The position numbers were made by a program, and so were the translations under genes. The notes beneath the pieces were generated by a model. It was not told where the DNA came from. It saw only the letters and a list, made by a program, of their open reading frames with translations, and made no database searches. Of a DNA stretch of 64,000 nucleotides, positions 10,811 through 23,138 are shown in pieces. Source of the stretch: Aurifilum marmelostoma. Its lineage: Eukaryota > Ascomycota > Sordariomycetes > Diaporthales > Cryphonectriaceae. Each line of letters begins with the position of its first letter. The stretch's first letter is position 1. The stretch is from NCBI GenBank assembly GCA_027559495.1, contig JAMXSV010000004.1, positions 2,283,001 through 2,347,000 on the forward strand, read 5' to 3'.

Positions 10811-11708
10811 GACAAAAGGCTCAAAACTGAGACAGACAAGACCCTGGAGAAGGTGTTGATATGCGCAATTCTGACAACAAAGTGGGCTACCTCGTCAAGT
10901 CGACCGTTTTCTATTCCTGGTTGATTTGTCGCAACCTCATAGAGCAGCTTCAAAGTATCTGCTACCAAGAAAGAGACGGCGTCCAGGTGACCAGAAGACC
11001 AGTATAATTGTTGATAGCGTCGGTTTTGTCGTCGCAAATGTTGCGCATTCGGATGTGAGGGAGAGAAGGCTGAATGCGCTTCGAAGTTGTTGCGCGCAAG
11101 GCAGGGTGAAGCGCAGAAGGGAGAAACAACGCGTCCTAGTGATTTCGACCAGCCGATCTGAGGTTTTATTCTCTTGAAGATATTCGTGAGCGTATTAGAT
11201 TTGCGAACAAGACCAAGTTTGTAGAATCGACACAAGAGGTTTCTGTTTAGGAAGGCAGGTGTTCGAGGTGAGACCTCGGGAATTTGAGGCGCGACCAAAA
11301 TCGAGGGTTAGGGCGTTCAGGGACCCCTGCTGGGGCCATACTGTATCTAGCGCGAACGTCAGCCCCAGCCGCTAGCAGTGAACATCACCAGCCTGTGCGA
11401 CGTGCTGTTGCAACGCGACTTTCAGTGTCACGACATCACCCCGACAGAGCTCTCTGTACACTGGCAGTCGCTCATCGTCTCCTTCTCGCCACAGTTCCTA
11501 CCTACGTACATACATTGCGTGGTCTTGCAGTACCGCGCGAGGGTTGCCAGACTTGGCGCAGAACCAAACTCCACGATTCGTTCTCGAACAATCCCAAACG
11601 ACTTCGACTCGGTTTGGCAACTGCCTTTCTGTCCCCTCACGGACATTCCCCTCAAGATATTCAAGCACCCTCGACCAAGCGACTGATATCAAAAGGAGGG
11701 TTGCAATA
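10811..11708. promoter_or_regulatory. Divergent intergenic region between the zinc protein and the P/E/T-rich protein
   Basis: About 0.9 kb lies between two divergent starts and must hold both promoters. Frames in it show no family resemblance. Confidence 0.4.
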
Positions 11709-14132
11709 ATGGCGCCCAGCGTAAGTCTGATAGAGTAACACAAGCACCTGATGTACCTCTTGCGGCTCTGAAGCTGATAAATGAGGCCGCACTGCAGTAC
11801 AGGACCAACCCAAACACTCGACGTGGCAATCGCGGCGGTTTTCCAGAGCACGACGATTTCGAAGGTACTATACAAATCACCGCTACACTGCTATTGAAAC
11901 TCCTCTTCCTCCTTAATAAACCAAGCTGGGGGGCTCTTGACGGCCAGGAACAAATGGTGTCATAAGAACAGCCTTAGAAGCAATCAAGAGGCTGACCATG
12001 AGCTTGCAGGTCTTCCGGTTCGACAATGGCGCAAGACAGAAATAACCGTCGCACCCCCTCAAGAATCCGAGGAAACCAAAAAGAATGACCGGTGGTCGGT
12101 AGAACTCCCGCACGGCATGCCAAAGGACTCGGAGCAGCTTCCCGCCCACAGTCTGGCTCTGCTCAGAGCCGCAAGATCCGGACGCCTGTACAAGCGCCCG
12201 GCCGCTGATGACGAAGATGGTGATGGAGACGGACTTGGTGACAAGGGCGACCGAAAAGGACCCGGCAGCCATGACGGTTTCAGGGCCAAGGTCTGGAAGC
12301 AAGTGCCCCGTAACACAGAGGGCCCGACCATCTCGTATCTGGCCAAGAGGAAGCCAGGCACCATCACTCTGCCCTCCAAAGCTCTGGCGCTTCAGACCAC
12401 CGGCCCGACCATCACAATGGCTATCGTGAAGCGGAATGATGCGGCTGGAAATTCATACACGCAGGAGGTGACCATCACCCCTGGTCTGCAGGTCGAGGGT
12501 GAGATCATCTCGACGAGTGTCATCCCTGCGCCCGAGCAGCCAGGCGCAGCATCTGCAGCAGGGACACCTGCCCGGAGGAAACCCCCGATCCCTCAGAAAA
12601 AGAAGGGCCGTGGACGCGGACGGGGCCGTGGCCGGGCCAAAATCCCGTTGCCCAACCCCAGCACGCGCCCAGAGCCGCAAGTTGGCACTGGTATGGACGG
12701 AGTGACCGAGACCAAGAGCGATGCCATCGCCCCTGATGTGAGTTTGCCTTTCTTCTACGTCGTGACCGCTTCTAGGCAAATGACTAACCAGCAGCTGCAG
12801 GGTATCAAGATTGAGCCCGAACACAATAGGGATGGTGGCCAGGATGTTGAGATGCTGGACTCGCCTGCAGTCGACGAGGAAGGCGACGAGGGCGAGGGCG
12901 ATGGTGACGACGATGAAGAGGGCGAAGGGGACGAGAGTATGACACCTGCCGAGAATGGCGATCATGAGATGCAGGATGCTCCCTCTCTTCCGCTGTCGAG
13001 CGCTCCCGCCGATGCCGCTCTCACATCAACAGCGCCAGCCCCAGATGCCTCGGATTCGGCTCTGAATCTGGCGATGCCTCCACCGAAGCCTCTAGGCGCC
13101 GAAAGTTTCGGGATCCAAGGCAGTCCTCTCAAGAATGTGATAGTGCCGTCTCCCGCGGAGCGGTCACCTCACATCTCACCCGTCGCAGCTCCATCGCTTC
13201 CAAGTGCTCTTAGTCTGTCGGAAGTCCCTGGAGAGCCGACATTGGGCCTTCAGCCATCACCTGTTGAAGGCAAAGACCTACAGACGGCAGTCCCAGAATC
13301 GATTGCCGAAGCCATCGTTGAAGACACCCCACAGCCCGCAGAGGTGGCGGCTCCGACATCCCCCAAGCCAGCTCCCGCGGAAACGCCTAGTGTTGGCATC
13401 GTCGCAATCACGTCCGCTCAGGAGCCCGAAGCTCCAGCTACACCGATACCAGACCAGCCAACAGTGCCGCCAGAGGCTGTCGAACAACCTCCCCCGCCAG
13501 TCGAGCAGGCCGAGCAGGCTCCACCCTCTACCGCTGATATCCCACTGCCCACAAGCGAGGAGCCAATGCCAGGTCAGGTTCAGGAGAGCGAATCTGTGCA
13601 GGAACCCCAGGCATCACCTACAGAGACGCCCAACACGGCCCCAACAGAACAACCCACAAATCTACCCGAGGAGATGCCTACGGAGACACCTACGGGAGCA
13701 CTGACAGAACCACCTATGGAACCTGCCGCAGAAGCACCCACAGAACCTCCTGCAGAACCACCTGCAGAACCACCTGCAGAACCACCTGCGGAATCCCCCA
13801 CGGAGCCTCCCGCGGAGACTCCCACCGAACCACCCACCATACCACCTACAGAAGCTCCCACGGGCTTACCGGTAGGATCACCCACAGAACCCATGTCGGC
13901 ATCACCTCCAGCGCCAGCAGAAGCCACCACTATTGACACTACAGCCGCCGCTGAGGACGCCAACAACAATGGACCAGATCTGCTCGGCCCTCCTGATGCC
14001 GCCCTGACCCGACAGGTCGAGGAGGAGGTACCGCCAACCCCGGCGCCGCCCACAGCACCAGCTGAGGAGCCAGCACCGCTGAAGGAGGAAGAGATAGCTC
14101 CTGAGAGCGGTGCAGGTGGTAGCGGCGAGTAG
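11709..14132 (+). CDS. Large Pro/Glu/Thr-rich hypothetical protein with a basic RG tract
   Basis: Function unrecognised. Proposed exons are 11709-11720, 11798-11864, 12010-12737 and 12801-14132 (712 aa). The first ATG encodes only MAPS before a GTAAGT donor. Exon 3 uses the acceptor TTGCAG at 12009, the only one nearby that keeps phase. The folded-looking part is residues 30-175 (LPVRQWRKTEI, KVWKQVPRN, GPTISYLAKRKPGTITL), followed by a basic stretch KKKGRGRGRGRGRAK that resembles a nuclear signal or nucleic-acid contact. The rest is acidic then Pro-rich, with tandem units around Thr-Glu-Pro-Pro and Ala-Glu-Pro-Pro from about 13620 to 13900. The intron 12738-12800 is 63 bp, in frame and stop-free, so an unspliced form would also be translated. 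A nuclear location is inferred from composition only. The first two exons are less certain than the rest. Confidence 0.72.
13680..13900 (+). repeat. In-frame tandem repeat encoding T/A-E-P-P units
   Basis: Imperfect 12-bp units such as GAACCACCTGCA repeat head to tail inside the coding region. The third codon positions vary, so the units have diverged without breaking frame. Confidence 0.8.
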
Positions 14133-16253
14133 AACTTGCTGCTGCCTCCATAGCCCCTGGCAGGTCCTCCACAGAGTCTTGAAAAATCGACACCACAGAG
14201 ACCATGTCTCGGCCAGCCACCTCAGCACCTTGCAGAGCCTGGTCTTCACTCTCCTCACCTCTCAGGTCATTCAGGCTGGCCCTATCTCATCCTATGAGCT
14301 CAAATCCCACAGGCTAGCTATCATTTTTGCCAGTAATCGCTTCTCCTCTGGCTGCCTCACAAAGCTTCACAACTTTGGAAGTTCTTTATGAGACTCAATC
14401 CATGACAAATCAGACCGTAATGATATCTTTCCAGAATCTCCTGATTCCACCGTCGGAATTCGGAGCTTCTATTTCACAAGACCGGGTTGGACAGCAGAAT
14501 ATGTGAGGCCTACCTGCTGTCAGGCTGGAGCACCCAGACCCAGAGGCCATCATGTCGGGCCATTAGGCTTGTGATGGTGGGTCATGGCGGGCAAGAAGAT
14601 AGCCACAGAGAGATACATCTTGTGACAGGTGACCTGTTCACCTACCTGAGTGCTCTTGCACAATGTGCATCTTCAAGGGTGTAGTGATCTTGAGCTGAAT
14701 GACTTATCAGCTATAGGTCACTGTTCCTTGTTGAAGCTGCAGAGAGAGTGAACAGCGTTATGAATGCGCAAGACTCATGGGATGGCTCCTCCTACAGCAA
14801 AAAGTGTATTATTATAAGGTGTTTCTAGACAAGTGACAAGGTCTACATTGGACATAACATGATAAGAGAATCATATCATGATAAGAGAAATAAGAGAATT
14901 GCGAAGATATGTAGACATAAGCACTGAAGTCACCGCCACATCAGTTGCAAGACACTGGCTTACTTCTGCTGATGCTCCCGGGTGACGATGCTTACCCGTG
15001 CGAGATCGGGTAACAATCATCAGTGTTGTGAGTTCTTTTGCTGATGACAAAAGCATCATGCTAATTGAAAGCAATGTACTTATGAGGATGAAAAGCACCA
15101 CCTGCAAACATAGTTTGCGCCCTGTCAACATGGTTCACATTCACGCCCTGTGAAGCTGACAAAAACAAGACAAAGACCACAGTTCCCAACAAGGCATGTC
15201 CAACCCCACTACCCTGCGCTGCAATGCGCGAGGGAAACAAGGAGAAGAAAAAAGCCACAGCCGCAGCCGCGCGCCTCTTCCCTCCGTCCATCCCACATAA
15301 GTCAAGAAACGCACCAAAAGCCCTCCCCCCCTCCCCCCCCCCCTCTTTTGCCTAGAGGTGGCCCACCCACCACAGTGTCGTCCCGCCGCCAGCTCTGGCA
15401 CTGTATTGCGCCATCGAGCCCAAATATGCATGATTGCCGATAACCGTGCAGCCGACAGATGCGGCTCTGTCGTCGCATGGGGACCGGGGCCGACACCCGC
15501 CAGACCCACCGCCGACGTCCTCTCCTTTCCGTTGCCGCCACGGGAAGCCTTTACGCCCTCACCTTGCCTCGCGCTGCCCAGACGAACCGCTTCCCGAACC
15601 GATCCGCGCGAAATGTTTCTTCCGGAGGGACGTGGATGTGTGCAAAGAGGATTATGAGAGAATAGAGAGGGGCTTTTGTGTGTGCGTGTGTGCGTGTGTG
15701 CGTGTGAGACCCGAACCCTGGGGCTTGATGTGACTTGCTGGACAGAGTTGACTGACATCGTCAGGACGGACGAGAGTAACCTCTTTGAGGGTTGGGGTTG
15801 TTGACTGTTCAAATACTATGCACTGCCAGTAATCGAAGGGCCATGGAAAATATCTGGCAAGTAATTTGGTATGTCCATTTTGTCTTCTTTTTTTAAATAT
15901 TGTAATCTGACTTATAATTGTGTCTTGTCCCTATCTATTTTGGATAGCCCTTTTTTTATGTCAGGTCCGCGCGCTTTTTGCCATACCACAAGTCTGGGTT
16001 GATGGCAGAGGGGAATAATCAACACCACCACAGACGCACAAAATGCTTCCTCCAACGCCAGGCAATGGGATCCCATTTTAGCTTTCAACTCCCAATGGGA
16101 GGGGAGAAAAAAAAAAAAAACAGACAGAAAAGAAAAAAAAAAAAAAAGCAAAAGGAAGAGCCTTGTTGTCTCTTTCTTTCGGCAAAGCCAACATGAGGAG
16201 GGCCAACGCTCATAAATTCATCAGATTCATCCTTTCAGCAGATCTCGTCGGGC
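14133..16253. other. Intergenic 2.1 kb, low complexity toward the right
   Basis: It lies tail-to-tail between the P/E/T-rich gene and PAPS reductase. A GT-rich stretch occurs near 15678-15707 and A-rich tracts at 16109-16147. A long minus-strand frame at 15141-15812 is compositional (Arg, Gly, Pro, Ser) and is not called. Confidence 0.5.
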
Positions 16254-17267
16254 CTATGACGAGACCTGGACGGCGGCAGCATCGATCTTCGTGCCGCTGC
16301 TGCTGCTGATGTTGCTGCGCTCCTGGTTCTCCTGGAAGGCTTGGGCCAGCTCCTCCTCGCGGCGCTTCTGCTCCATCTCCTCGAGATACTGAGCGTACCT
16401 GCTCTTCTGGTTGTGGATACCGCACTCGGTCTTGGCCTGGCCCTTCCAGCGGCCGGCGCGCTCGTCCTCGCCCGCGGCGACGGGGCTCGTCGAGTGCCAG
16501 TCGCCGACGCTCTTGTAGCCCCTGTCGAGGAGGACGTTGTAGGGCACGTCGTTGTCCTTGATGTAGCGGTGGACCTGGTCGAAGCTCCAGCTGACGAGGG
16601 GGTTGATCTTGACCACGCCGCGCTCCTCGTCCACCTCGATGACGGGGATTCGGTCGCGCTGGCCCCCCTGCGACCGCCGCCGGCCCGTCAGCACCGCCGC
16701 CACGTTGAGCTCCGTGTACGCGCGCTGCTGCGGCTCCACCTTGGCGTACCAGTCGTACATCTCGGCGCTGCTCTCCCACGAGCGCTCGCCAAAGACGGCC
16801 TCAAAGTCCTCGACCGTGTTGCAGCCGTCGGGCTTGAAGACGTGTACCTTTGTGTTGGGGTAGCGCCGGCGCACGCGGTCGACGAGGTCGAGCGTCTCCT
16901 GGAAGTGATACAGCGTGTCCAGGAAGATGATGTCGACGGGGCGGGCGTCCTCGGCCTCCAGCTTGGACAGCATGTCCAGGGTCACCAGGCCCGTGAGGCC
17001 GAAGGCGGTCGACTGGTACAGGTTGGGGAAGAGGATCTTGCAGAACCGCAGGATGTCCTGGGGGTGCATGGTCTCCAGGCGGGCGTTGAGCCATTTGAGG
17101 TGGTAGGGGGTGAAGGTCACCGCCGGCAGGGTCATGGTGGATGATGTGGCCGAGGCGTAGCCCGACTCGAGGTCGTCGGCCGAGGAGGCGTTTGATTTTG
17201 TATCGAGGCCCTTTAGGCGAGGCGATGCCTCTGCTGAGGATGTGTCTGAGTGGGTGTAGTTGACCAT
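16254..17267 (-). CDS. MET16: Phosphoadenosine phosphosulfate (PAPS) reductase
   Basis: This cytosolic enzyme reduces PAPS to sulfite and PAP using thioredoxin, the committed reductive step of sulfate assimilation. It is a single exon of 337 aa. Residues 1-45 are a variable Ser-rich lead. The adenylyl-binding fold follows: STAFGLTGLVTLDML, the FLDTLYHFQETL strand-helix, and VFKPDGCNT. INPLVSWSFDQVHRYI and the GDWHSTSP loop come next. The catalytic cysteine lies in ECGIH close to the C-terminus, as in yeast Met16. Length is slightly above the usual fungal size because of the N- and C-terminal extensions. ATP sulfurylase, two steps earlier in the pathway, lies in the same orientation about 12 kb to the right. 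Confidence 0.95.
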   Translation of the reverse strand: MVNYTHSDTSSAEASPRLKGLDTKSNASSADDLESGYASATSSTMTLPAVTFTPYHLKWLNARLETMHPQDILRFCKILFPNLYQSTAFGLTGLVTLDMLSKLEAEDARPVDIIFLDTLYHFQETLDLVDRVRRRYPNTKVHVFKPDGCNTVEDFEAVFGERSWESSAEMYDWYAKVEPQQRAYTELNVAAVLTGRRRSQGGQRDRIPVIEVDEERGVVKINPLVSWSFDQVHRYIKDNDVPYNVLLDRGYKSVGDWHSTSPVAAGEDERAGRWKGQAKTECGIHNQKSRYAQYLEEMEQKRREEELAQAFQENQERSNISSSSGTKIDAAAVQVSS

Positions 17268-20200
17268 TTTGTGTGAGGGGAGGGGGTTATGTATGGTGGT
17301 GAGGATGATGATGACGGTGACGAGTGCCTTGGTTTGATTCTATACCACCAACACGAAGCTTCCTTCCAAACAGTGACGAGCTGGATGTCTGGGAGTTTCG
17401 AGATTGGTGATATATATATGTGTGTGTGTGTGTGTATGTGTGCGTATCTTGATGAGGTTCTCGAGGTTCTGGAAGTCTCGAGCGTCTTGTTGCGGGGAGA
17501 AGCAGGTTGTTTATTTTGTGGGCAGGAGGGACACTTGCGTCAGGGAGCAGGTTACTCGCAAAGAGGTGGGAGAAGGTGAGAGTATGTAGGGTGTGTGTGG
17601 GTGCAGGTTATGGTAGAGGATGTAGTAGAGGATGTATTGGGTGTGTGTGTGTGGTGTGTTTGTAATACTTTAGAAGGAAACAGAAGAAGAAGAGCAGGAG
17701 AAGCAGCAGAAGCAGTGGTGCCTTTGAAAGATATTTCTCGGCCGCCCTGGGTCCGTCCTACTTACAAACCAACCAGCACGGGCTTGGGATGGAATTGCGG
17801 CATCGCACATCATACGAAACGGAACGACGGGATACCTTGGCTCCTAATACCTTGTCTGGGGCCTTGAATGGTGACCATCTGTCAGTCCCTAGCCCTCCAT
17901 GTCACTGTCCGCTCCTCCTCCTCCTCCTCCCCCCCCCTGGAGCTCTGTCTCCCCCCTCGCTTTCTACCACCCTTAGTCCTTCATCAGGCTCACCCAGGTC
18001 ATAGCTCAACAGCCCGATGGCCCATTATTAATCGCAACCTGACTACTGTTGACACTGTTTCCCCCTTCCCCCTCTGTTGTCCTGTCCTCTCCCCCCCCCC
18101 CTTCCCGCATCGCCCTCCCGAGGTCGTCTCCTCCTCCCCCTCCGTCTTCCTCTACACGAGATGGGGACAAGAGGACTACCCCACGGTACAAGAAGTCTAC
18201 CTCGAGGGGACTACCTCAGTGTGGATGGGTCCCAGGACGGACTGGGGATTGCGCCATTCGACGCTTTGGGGCAGGGCAAAGACGGCCATCTGGTATGTCT
18301 GATGAATGATCCGCTCAAGGTGTGCCTGATATAAGCCATCGATGGTGCAATCCGCGCTATTCCTTTCGTGATCAGGGCCCGCCTCTCATTGGTCCTCAGG
18401 ATGAAAAATTGCGACGGTACCTGGCAGTGACTTGCTGTGCCCTCTAGAGGAACCTCCTGGAACAGGACGTGGCGGGTTGAATTTGGTTTTTTTTCTGGGC
18501 ATTGGACCCGCCGGCCGTCATGGTTCGAAGGGGAAGTCCATCAGTCGACGAGATCCGTCCTCTGCACTCCCAACTGCCGGACAGTTTCCAGCCAGTCGGT
18601 GCTTTGGGTGAGGTTGAAGTACATGTTCCCAAAGGTCACTCCTTTTTTTCCACAAACCCCCCCCCCCCCCGATTCCCCAGGATTAGTCGTCCACCAAGGT
18701 TGCGGGAAGGCTGAAAGGGGTGGCGGGCTCGGCTGCGTCTAACAGAAAGCAGGCGACCAGGGGTTTGCTGCCCCACAGTAGTAAATCTTTTTTCTTTCTC
18801 TTCCTCTTTTCCTCTTCCTTTGGGCCCTGACATAGCACGACCCATAAGTCTAATTGTACCTAAGTACTGCTAAGTGTCACCATGTGAGCTCCACAAATCT
18901 TCTTCTTCTTGAACGCTCCCGGCAGAGTCAGCCACCCCCTGGTCCTTGTCCAAACGTCTAAGCGCCCGCCCGTATCGCACTGTCCAGCGCCCTGCAGCTG
19001 TGTGTGTGTGTGCTTGTGTTATATAATCACGCTTGCAAATCGAAAAACCTTGCAGTCCAGAATCTTCGCCTTACCCAGCCAGCCGAGCTAAACCACCACT
19101 CGCAATGAATGAATGAATGACACCGGGGGGGGCTCGACAGCGTTCAACGTCATCTCGGGTTTTCCCACCGCTCGACGTCATGATGAATTTGTCAAGCTAC
19201 GATGCATAGGGCAAAAATACAGACGGACTGCAACCCACCCCCCCCCGGGGCGCACCACTTGGTCTTTTTTTTTCTTCTTTTCCTTTTTGGTTCTTTCTCT
19301 TTGTGCTTCCCCAGATATTGGTTGCCCCAGCTCGCACACGTGTGTTTGTGCGCGCATGCATGCGGCATCTCCGTTTTCCGGCCGGATTAATCTCGCGCAG
19401 GATCGTGTTGTGATTCTGGTCAGGATGACAACACCGGCTCGGCCGGCGAGTCGTGCTCGCTCACTGTCGCTCACTCTCGCTCACACTTTATCTCTATCTC
19501 TCCATTCTGATGACACGCGGATACACGTCGCACAGCAGGGGAGGCAGGTCAGCAGTATTGGTTGGCCCTCGTGCCCTGACCAGTGTGAGGAAGGCCAAGG
19601 TCAGACAACAGAGATCTACCCACAGGGGTGGTTGCGAACGACAGCCTTCTTATGGCGAGCTCTCTTCTCTTCCATCATCGGGCGGTGACCATATCTATTT
19701 TACTTTTTGGGAAAGTTTCTCCCATGTTCCCTACCTCGTGGCCTGGGCTGGGCTGGGATGATTGGGGCCCAGGCCAGACCCCAGGGTGGCGGATTGAGTT
19801 AGCGGTTGCACAATCCGAAATGAGCTGCCGAGTATCTGGGCATGGTAAGCAGCCACTAGTAGATTGCGGTTTTCCCCAGCTATAGGAGCGGCTACAATAC
19901 GTTCATGAGTCTAATAAAGACCATAATGCTGTTGTTCCTGCAATACTCGAGCAACTGTTGGGTGGCTCCCCAAGAGGAGAGGGGGGGGGGGGGGGAAGAA
20001 CCTAAGCCTATCCAATGTAGCTCGTAGAGTCATACGGCAATATCTTACTTTGCTTCGCCTCCGCCAGGGTGCTGGATGCGAGCCAAGCATGCTGCCTGAC
20101 CATCTAGCTTAGACGAGACTTAGAACCAAGAGGACAAGGCATCACTAGTACCGTGTGGCCAAGCAATCCGGATGAAAGCAAACGGACGACTGGCTTGAGA

Positions 20201-21326
20201 GAGAGGAGGGCACACTATGCTCATGAACGGTACACATGACATGTGCAATGGAACACAGTGTTGGCCGCGCAGAAGGCTCGGAGTCCCACAAGCACTATGT
20301 GTGTAGATTGTGCCTACAGGACCACAGCCGAGATTCACTGGCCCCGTTTGTGAATGCGTCAGATACTAGCATTTCGCTAAGGCATCAATCATTCGGGACC
20401 CAGGTGCTTGGACGGAGTCACGGAACGTTTCTGCAAGCTCCCTAAATATCACCCACTGGCTTTGTGGTACAGAATAGGGCAGTCTGCTCAAATTTTTGTT
20501 TTTTGTTTTGATTTTATTTTTTCCCCCGTTTTCATCTACCGATAACATCCGGATTCTCATAGGTACGGAGCGGGCAGCCATGTCCCAGTGACAGCGTGTC
20601 CTTGCACGGCCTCATGAAAATCGTCACAGACTGCTCATAGCAACGTCAATTGAACGGGCCCCCGCATGCCAGTTCGTCCATACTTGATACAACACCTCAC
20701 CTGCACAGGTGAGAGCTGCAGGACATGACGTGGCAGGTGCTGGACAGAATTGCTGTGTTGTAGGTGAAGAATGAATGGGTCCTGATGGGGAAAAAAATGT
20801 CAGTGTGCTTGTGGAAAATACACTGCCGGTAGGACCTCTTCCACGTTGTCAGTATCACAAATCACGAATCAGAATAATAGGTATCAACGCGGCATGTCCT
20901 GCCATTCTCAATTGTTCTGCCCTGATAATCACTTACCTGAACACTGGGAGTAGAGCATGAGAAGTGAGTGTAAGTAGTACTTAGTAAGTGAGGCGTGGGT
21001 ATTCCTGTTCCGTTTTCCGCCGACACCGGGGAAATTTGGGGAAGATGGAGCTTGGGAAGGCGAGAGCTTGGGGTTGTGTCGCGGGATGGCCCGAGGTGGT
21101 CCATGCTTCTGCGGAGGTATTTTCCTAGGCAATGTACGCAGTAAAATGCAAAGGCCAGGAAGGAAAAAAAAAAAAGGAAGGAAAAAAAGAAGAGAAAAAA
21201 AGAGGCGTCCAGTGACGAACCCAGACAACGCCAAAGGTTGCAATTGGATCCTCTCAAGACATTGGGCACATACTCCCCTCCATCCCTCCTCTCTTTCAAT
21301 CCATCCTCAAGCCTCGGTTCTTCAGA
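17268..21326. other. Intergenic 4.1 kb between divergent PAPS reductase and fumarase
   Basis: It holds the promoters of both genes. It is unusually rich in short simple-sequence runs: GT repeats near 17420 and 17640, C runs at 17931-17937 and 18092-18101, C12 at 18659-18670, and a G run at 19981-19995. No open frame shows family resemblance. Confidence 0.5.
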
Positions 21327-22616
21327 ATGCTACAGTCGGCACGATCATGCGCCTCCGGCTCGGCCAGGAGCTGGCTCCTTAGGCCGAGGGGCAGCAGCAG
21401 CAGCAGCACGAGGGCTCTGAGCACATGCTTGAGCTCCAACAGGCCGTCGGCTGTTCCCCTCCGTACCCCTCCTACGTCACTCCACAACATCAAGACGACG
21501 ACGACGACGACGACGACAAGATACTTCCACGCCTCGTCCTCAAGAATGGCCGGCACGAGAACCGAGAGTGATGCCTTTGGCGAGATCCAGGTCCCCGCCG
21601 ACAAGTACTGGGGCGCCCAGACCGAGCGATCCCTCGAGAACTTCCGCATCAACCAGCCCCAGGACCGCATGCCCCCGCCCATCATCAAGGCTTTTGGTAT
21701 CCTCAAGGGCGCTGCTGCTGCTGTGAACGTGCGCTATGGTCTTGGTATGTCTCCTAGGCGGAAAGACGGATAGGGTCCAGACACGAGAGATGAGGAGGAC
21801 TTACACAATTGTACACATTGTCTAGACCCCAAGATTTCCGAGGCCATCCAGCAGGCCGCCAAGGAGGTCGCCGACCTGAAGCTGCTCGACCACTTCCCCC
21901 TCGTCGTCTGGCAGACCGGCTCCGGTACCCAGTCCAACATGAACGCCAACGAGGTCATCTCCAACCGTGCCATCGAGATCCTTGGCGGTCAGATGGGCTC
22001 CAAGAAGCCCGTCCACCCCAACGACCACGTCAACCGCTCCGCCTCCTCCAACGATACCTTCCCTACCGTCATGCACATCGCTGCCGTCCTCGAGATCGAG
22101 AACGAGCTCGTCCCGAGCCTCAAGAGCCTGAGGGACGCGCTGCAGAAGAAGGTGGACGAGTTCGAGGCCAAGAACATCATCAAGATCGGGCGGACGCATC
22201 TGCAGGACGCCACCCCGCTGACCCTGGCGCAGGAGTTCTCTGGCTACGTTGCGCAGCTGGACTTTGGCATCCAGAGGGTCGAGTCCAGCCTCCCCGCCCT
22301 GCGGCAGCTGGCCCAGGGCGGCACCGCCGTCGGGACCGGCATCAACACCTTCCAGGGGTTTGCCGAGGCCATCGCCGAGGAGGTTTCCAAGATGACGGGC
22401 ACCAAGTTCGAGACGGCGCCCAACAAGTTCGAGGCCCTGGCGGCTCACGACGCCATCGTGCAGTCGCACGGCTGCCTCAACACCCTGGCCGGCTCGCTCA
22501 CCAAGATCGCCCAGGACATCCGATACCTCGGCAGCGGGCCCCGGTGCGGCCTGGGCGAGCTGATCCTGCCCGAGAACGAGCCCGGCTCCAGCATCATGCC
22601 CGGCAAGGTCAACCCG

Positions 22617-22648
<32 letters not shown>

Positions 22649-23138
22649 CCAGGTGATGGGCAACAACGTTGCGTGCACGATCGGCGGCATGAACGGCCAG
22701 TTTGAGCTGAACGTGTACAAGCCCCTGGTCATCCGCAACCTGCTGCACAGCATCCGCCTGCTGTCTGACGGCATGCGGTCGTTTGAGAAGAACCTGGTCG
22801 CCGGTCTGCAGGCCAACGAGGAGAAGATTGCCAGCATCATGAAGGAATCGTAAGTGTTCTACCCTCTCTCTCTCTCTCTCTGTGTGTGTGTGTCATATAT
22901 AATGGCAAGATAGCACAGACAATGTGTGCTAACAGGCGAATCTCCTAGTCTCATGCTCGTGACCTGCCTGAACCCCAAGATCGGCTACGACATGGCCAGC
23001 AAGGTTGCCAAGAATGCCCACAAGAAGGGCCTGACCCTCAAGGCGTCTGCTCTGGAGCTCAACGCCCTGACCGAGGAGGAGTTTGACAGCCTCGTCAAGC
23101 CTGAGCTCATGGTCGGCCCCTCACCCTACAAGGGCTGA
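21327..23138 (+). CDS. FUM1: Fumarate hydratase (fumarase), class II
   Basis: Fumarase interconverts fumarate and L-malate in the mitochondrial TCA cycle and, in fungi, also in the cytosol. Exons are 21327-21744, 21826-22849 and 22949-23138 (543 aa). The first 70 residues are a Ser/Arg/Thr-rich presequence that includes eight consecutive Thr encoded by an ACG repeat. A second in-frame ATG at 21546 starts MAGTRTESD, just before the conserved catalytic core, so a cytosolic form is possible. Core signatures are GSGTQSNMNANEV, the active-site HPNDHVN, and the superfamily loop GSSIMPGKVNP. The C-terminal exon covers LMLVTCLNPKIGYD. Intron 2 contains CT and GT repeats. Length and motif order are full. 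Confidence 0.97.

Noticed and set aside
13580..14053. Minus-strand Gly/Ser/Val-rich frame opposite the TEPP repeat
   Set aside because: Its repeats are simply the complement of the plus-strand repeats, which continue a longer gene.
15141..15812. A 223-codon minus-strand frame in the intergenic region
   Set aside because: Composition follows local CT and GT simple sequence, with no bias pattern of a gene.
16341..17144. A 267-codon plus-strand frame opposite PAPS reductase
   Set aside because: Antisense shadow of a strongly biased coding region, with no domain signal.
21822..22748. A 308-codon minus-strand frame opposite fumarase
   Set aside because: Same cause: mirror of high-GC codon use.
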